From assembly GCA_003567805.1 (NCBI GenBank), contig PWYP01000129.1, forward strand, positions 1-8,444: DNA of 8,444 nt, read 5' to 3'. The stretch is from PVC group bacterium (GTDB taxonomy: Bacteria; Verrucomicrobiota; Kiritimatiellia; UBA8416). The notes under the pieces are model-generated. The model was not told the origin of the DNA. It made no database searches and saw only the letters and a program-made list of their open reading frames with translations. Of this stretch, positions 5,630 to 8,444 are shown piece after piece (the first letter of the stretch is position 1; each line of letters begins with the position of its first letter). Both the position numbers and the translations under genes were made by a program.

Positions 5630-6853
5630 TTAGTATTGCAAGCGAATTCCTGCACTGAGTTGTGTCCGGTCGTAATCGCCCAATGGCGATTCAATCGAGT
5701 CAAATGTGAGTTGCGTGTATAGCGTTACGTACTCGGACGGCGCTAAATAGTCGAGACGAAGGTTGATGGACGTTCCTTTGTCGGTACGGTCTACGGCATT
5801 ACCATCATCGATAAATACAGGGTCTATGTAGTCATCTTCCCGGTATGCCAGGTTGGCAGAAAGGCGTATCGATTCTGTGGGCTGCATTTGCCCCCCCATA
5901 AACAAGATTATATATTCGGCTGAGTTACCCCGCATGGTGGATGAAAGCTGCGTGCCGTTGCGACCACCTGCATGCAGAGATAACTTGTCTGTTACAAGTA
6001 AGGATGCTCTGGCATCAAATACGAATGTATCTTCCGAATCAAGATCGCCTGGCCGATTATATTTCTGATAGCCAGCCGTTGCACGCAGGTGAAGCTTATC
6101 TGTGCTTTCTGTTCTTACGCCTGCCTGCGCATGAATAAAATCAGCAGAGTCATCTAAGCCATCGCTGTCTTGTAGGCCGTATCGCGTAAGGATGATGCCG
6201 GACGATTTATCGGTTATTCTGAGGGCTCCTTCAATACCTGCTGTTTGCGTTGTGATTTTGTCTAATCCTCTGAACGTGTAATCAACAAAATCATAGCGAT
6301 AGCTGAGATCAAGCTGTGTTTTGTCGGTAATATCAAACCCGGCACGTAAACCAGCCTGCAAAATGTCGCGTTCAGCACTGGTTGCGGTGTCTAGGGCTGA
6401 GTCGGGAGATACGGCGCCGATGGCAATTTCTGAACTCATTGTGTCTTCTTCTGTGACGCGGCGAAATGATTGGTTTGCTTCTATCTTGACGGTATCGCGC
6501 GTGCCGTAGCGAAGACGAATACTTTGGCCGTAGGTTTCAAAGTCAGCGTCATCGAAGTCTGCATGTCGCCGCGCCGATCCAAATACGGTAGCTAAGGCAT
6601 CAAATTGCACGCCAGTGTATGAAAGCTCTAGCCCCGCCAATGCATTGATGAAAATATCGCTTTCCTCATCATCAGTTGATCTGAAAAAATTCGAATCGTA
6701 CACACTGCTCAGATCCAAGTATGGAATGATCCGCAGGGGAATTCTGTAGTTTGTTTCACCATATGCGGAAGAGCTGACACCTATCGCAGCAATCATACAT
6801 GCTACAATACTGATAATCCCCGCAATTTTGTTTACAGTGAAAGTTCTCTTCAT
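5630..6853 (-). CDS. Outer-membrane beta-barrel protein of polysaccharide export
   Basis: This 407-residue protein has a signal peptide (1-32, likely cut after AYG) and then alternating hydrophobic/polar beta strands throughout. It ends in the aromatic-terminated strand LSAGIRLQY, a typical BAM insertion signal. Short turns of the type TDK recur (ITDKTQLDL 176-184, ITDKSSG 213-219, STDKLHL 250-256, VTDKLSL 287-293), consistent with regular hairpins; I estimate 16-18 strands. It resembles the BBP2-like barrel proteins found in exopolysaccharide clusters, such as the Wzp barrels of Myxococcus and VpsM of Vibrio, which pair with OPX proteins lacking their own outer-membrane segment. The OPX gene here is exactly that type, and the barrel is immediately downstream. 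A promoter at 6934-6962 gives a leader of about 75 bases. Identification as a barrel is firm; the pore role is inferred. Confidence 0.85.
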   Translation of the reverse strand: MKRTFTVNKIAGIISIVACMIAAIGVSSSAYGETNYRIPLRIIPYLDLSSVYDSNFFRSTDDEESDIFINALAGLELSYTGVQFDALATVFGSARRHADFDDADFETYGQSIRLRYGTRDTVKIEANQSFRRVTEEDTMSSEIAIGAVSPDSALDTATSAERDILQAGLRAGFDITDKTQLDLSYRYDFVDYTFRGLDKITTQTAGIEGALRITDKSSGIILTRYGLQDSDGLDDSADFIHAQAGVRTESTDKLHLRATAGYQKYNRPGDLDSEDTFVFDARASLLVTDKLSLHAGGRNGTQLSSTMRGNSAEYIILFMGGQMQPTESIRLSANLAYREDDYIDPVFIDDGNAVDRTDKGTSINLRLDYLAPSEYVTLYTQLTFDSIESPLGDYDRTQLSAGIRLQY

Positions 6854-6933
6854 AACGGCATCTTTCTTTTTGTTGTTGCAATTGCATGCATTACACGAGA
6901 AAGGGTAGAATAAATCCCCTTCGACTGTTCGGA

Positions 6934-6962
6934 TGTATATATTGTTAGACAGCCTGTGTCAA
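6934..6962 (-). promoter_or_regulatory. Sigma70-like promoter of the barrel operon
   Basis: On the minus strand a perfect TTGACA -35 box (6957-6962) is followed after 17 bases by TATACA (6934-6939, 4 of 6 consensus bases). Transcription would start near 6927 and read the barrel gene and the Ala/Ser-rich gene up to the terminator at 4943-4971. It is the best promoter match in the window. Confidence 0.65.
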
Positions 6963-6964
6963 CT

Positions 6965-6988
6965 GATATTTTGATGGATATTTTGATG
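6965..6988 (-). repeat. Perfect 12-bp tandem duplication upstream of the -35 box
   Basis: Two identical copies of GATATTTTGATG (plus strand) lie at 6965-6976 and 6977-6988. In the direction of transcription they sit two bases upstream of the -35 box. Their AT-rich sequence and position suit either an UP element for RNA polymerase alpha subunit or a two-site activator box. Confidence 0.8.
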
Positions 6989-7042
6989 GTCCACTGCTAG
7001 ACGACGATTCTGTCATTTTTACGTGTGGGAATTGGTTTGTTC

Positions 7043-7807
7043 TCAAAAGAGCATTTCGGGGATAAAGACGACATCGTTGGGTTGTAAAACGATATCTTCG
7101 TCTGTTCTTCCTCTTCGACCAATGTTTCTCATGTTTACATCAAATGTTTCCGATTCGCCGTTGGGTTGGCGTCTGGTTACGCGAATGGATGTTATACGGG
7201 CACTCGTGTCGAATCCGCCAGCTTGTTGGATGGCGCTTGATACGGTCAGGTCGCGTGTGGGAGGGATTGCGACGCGACCTTGCTGTTTCACACGTCCTAA
7301 TACTGTCACAAATCCCCATGGAAAAGAGTCGCTGTCATCATCACGCACGATAGAGATGCTAACTTGTGGAGACACGAAGAAGTTTGCGTAACGAATTTCT
7401 AATAGTCGCGTCGCTCTCTCGAGTGAATGTCCCGCAATTGAGGAGGAGCCGACCAAGGGCAGTCTAACACGACCGTTATCGGAGACACGTGCATTTTCAA
7501 TATCCACTTCGCGGTTTCCCCCGACATAGACCTGGATATTCAGTAAGCTGCCAGGGCGGATGTTTTGTGGTGACCATTCTGGATCTATAGCAGTAGCGTT
7601 ATCATCTATAGCAACAGCGTTATCATCGATAGCAACAGCGTTGACTAGATCAACAGTCGCTTCCGGCATTGGGGTCATTTCTTCAAATGTTGCAAAATCT
7701 TCGCCATTCTTTCTTGCCGAAGCGCACCCCGAGGAAAGCATAGCACCGGATATAAGTAATATGAGCAAGGAAAGCGTTAATATTTGTTGGAGAATTTTGA
7801 CATGCAT
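7043..7807 (-). CDS. wza: Short OPX lipoprotein for polysaccharide export (Wza-like)
   Basis: This 254-residue lipoprotein has a signal peptide ending in a lipobox-like LSSGC (C28, Ser at -3 being less common). An acidic linker with a 7-residue repeat (55-75) precedes the polysaccharide export domain (about 80-154: IRPGSLLNIQVYV, VSDNGRVRLPLVG, FFVSPQVSISI) and one SLBB-type domain (163-250: VTVLGRVKQQGRV, LTVSSAIQQAGGF, LQPNDVVFIPE). OPX proteins form the ring that conducts polymer across the periplasm. E. coli Wza is about 380 residues with further ring domains and a C-terminal helix forming the outer-membrane pore; this protein stops four residues after VFIP and lacks them, which suggests the adjacent barrel supplies the pore. 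ATG 7807 is preceded by GAGGG at 12 bases. It starts 81 bases after the peptidase stop codon. Confidence 0.9.
   Translation of the reverse strand: MHVKILQQILTLSLLILLISGAMLSSGCASARKNGEDFATFEEMTPMPEATVDLVNAVAIDDNAVAIDDNATAIDPEWSPQNIRPGSLLNIQVYVGGNREVDIENARVSDNGRVRLPLVGSSSIAGHSLERATRLLEIRYANFFVSPQVSISIVRDDDSDSFPWGFVTVLGRVKQQGRVAIPPTRDLTVSSAIQQAGGFDTSARITSIRVTRRQPNGESETFDVNMRNIGRRGRTDEDIVLQPNDVVFIPEMLF
7583..7645 (-). repeat. Three tandem 21-bp repeats inside the OPX linker
   Basis: Units at 7583-7603, 7604-7624 and 7625-7645 differ at only a few positions and preserve the frame. They encode residues 55-75, three near-copies of NAVAIDD (the third with Thr for Val). The repeat lies between the lipid anchor and the export domain, so copy changes would lengthen or shorten the tether by seven residues without breaking the protein. 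Confidence 0.9.
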
Positions 7808-7888
7808 CGTTGTTAAGTGCCCTCACATCATTTTTGCTTTGGTATAGATAAGCGAATAGACCGTAATGATTAAAAGAACGATTCGCAA

Positions 7889-8444
7889 CTACTTAATGCG
7901 ATTGGAATCGCTTTTTCTCAACTTGGGTTCTATGTTTTGCAGGCCGGATTGGCGGAGCAGGGCATCGGGGTCGGGTTCACGTCCCCTGAAGGCTTTGAAG
8001 ACATCCATGGGATGTTTGCTGCCGCCCCAGGCTAGCACGGTGTTGCGGAAGTGCCGTCCTGTTTTGGCGATCGCTTCCGTGTTGTCGAGGCCGGCTTCTT
8101 CAAATGCGGCAAACGCATCGGCCGCGAGCACTTCCGCCCATTTGTAGCTATAGTAGCCCGCTGCGTATCCACCCGAGAAGATATGGGAAAAACCACAGAG
8201 GAACCGATCTTCCGGCAGAGGGGGGATGACCGTATATTGGGGCGCAATACGCATTTTGTAGTCATCGGGTGTCTCTTTGCTGTCTGGGTTATAGGCGTCG
8301 TGCAGTCCGAGATCGAGGGCGGAGAAGAAGATTTGCCGCAAGGTTTGATAGCCCTCCTGGAACCAGCGCGATGCAATAATCTGGTCGATCAACGCGTCCG
8401 GTAGTGGTTCGCCTGTATCCGTGTGTTTGGTCATGCGTTTCAAG
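7889..8444 (-). CDS. prlC: M3-family oligopeptidase (PrlC/OpdA type), 3' part
   Basis: About 184 C-terminal residues are present and the gene continues past the right edge of the window. The frame opens here with a TTG at 8443, which is an internal Leu codon and not a start. Oligopeptidase A is a cytoplasmic zinc endopeptidase that degrades short peptides, including cleaved signal peptides. The match is through the conserved C-terminal block [35 protein letters not shown] (84-103), the [18 protein letters not shown] region (140-157) and ALLRQSGL. The HExxH zinc site lies upstream outside the window and could not be checked. The tail is about 15 residues longer than in E. coli OpdA. It shares the strand of the polysaccharide genes but has no evident functional link to them. 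Confidence 0.9.
   Translation of the reverse strand, partial: LKRMTKHTDTGEPLPDALIDQIIASRWFQEGYQTLRQIFFSALDLGLHDAYNPDSKETPDDYKMRIAPQYTVIPPLPEDRFLCGFSHIFSGGYAAGYYSYKWAEVLAADAFAAFEEAGLDNTEAIAKTGRHFRNTVLAWGGSKHPMDVFKAFRGREPDPDALLRQSGLQNIEPKLRKSDSNRIK

Larger units (their letters stand above)
6854..7042. other. Intergenic region with promoter, tandem repeat and leader
   Basis: This space separates the OPX stop codon from the barrel start. It holds a promoter (6934-6962), a 12-bp tandem duplication (6965-6988) and a leader of about 75 bases containing the palindrome TGCAATTGCA near 6877-6888. No hairpin terminator for the OPX transcript is evident, so read-through into the barrel gene remains possible. 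Confidence 0.6.

Noticed and set aside
4990..5703. A longer 237-residue version of the Ala/Ser-rich protein starting at 5703
   Set aside because: It would overlap the barrel gene by 74 bases and place the signal peptide 33 residues inside; the ATG at 5604 has a good Shine-Dalgarno.
7808..7888. Possible promoter for the OPX gene in the 81-bp gap after the peptidase
   Set aside because: Only -10/-35 pairs with poor boxes or wrong spacing are present (for example TTTAAT with TTATCT). I could not support a specific promoter.
7898..7916. A small hairpin (GCGAT / ATCGC) followed by five T on the plus strand
   Set aside because: It lies inside the peptidase coding region, has only a 5-bp stem and faces the plus strand, where no gene ends. 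It is probably chance.

Overview
The window reads as a Gram-negative chromosome fragment. It encodes a lipoprotein with a lipobox, an outer-membrane beta-barrel ending in an aromatic residue, signal-peptide proteins and an envelope-spanning polysaccharide export apparatus. Codon use and GC content look moderate, around half GC by eye. The phylum cannot be fixed from sequence alone; the PVC group or a deltaproteobacterial-type lineage would fit, but that is only an impression. Every gene I can support is on the minus strand.

From right to left, in the direction of transcription: (1) the 3' part of an M3-family oligopeptidase of the PrlC/OpdA type, cut by the window edge (7889-8444). (2) A short outer-membrane polysaccharide export (OPX, Wza-like) lipoprotein (7043-7807), with a three-copy 21-bp tandem repeat in its N-terminal linker. 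(3) An intergenic region of about 190 bp with a good sigma70-like promoter (6934-6962), preceded two bases upstream of its -35 box by a perfect 12-bp tandem duplication. (4) An outer-membrane beta-barrel protein (5630-6853). (5) A secreted Ala/Ser-rich protein with a Pro/Thr-rich tail and no recognised family (4990-5604). (6) A strong rho-independent terminator (4943-4971). (7) A Wzy/WaaL-type polytopic membrane protein (3456-4928) whose ATG lies only 14 bases beyond the terminator T-tract and has no visible Shine-Dalgarno. (8) A Wzc-like co-polymerase and BY-type tyrosine kinase (1217-3478) that overlaps the previous gene.

Together these form the polymerisation, length-control and export half of a Wzx/Wzy-type exopolysaccharide pathway. 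The Wzy-like protein would polymerise repeat units, the Wzc-like kinase would control chain length and span the inner membrane and periplasm, and the short OPX lipoprotein would form the periplasmic conduit. The beta-barrel probably supplies the outer-membrane pore, because the OPX protein ends right after its last export-domain strand and lacks Wza's C-terminal helix. No glycosyltransferase, priming transferase or flippase is present here, so they must lie elsewhere.

Left of the polysaccharide genes is a gene-poor stretch (823-1216) with repeats built on the word GACTTTAGAC and G-rich tracts with quadruplex potential. A VapBC-like toxin-antitoxin pair (170-822) with its own promoter follows. 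A 49-bp direct repeat (one mismatch) occurs in the same orientation on both sides of this pair (76-124 and 1137-1185).
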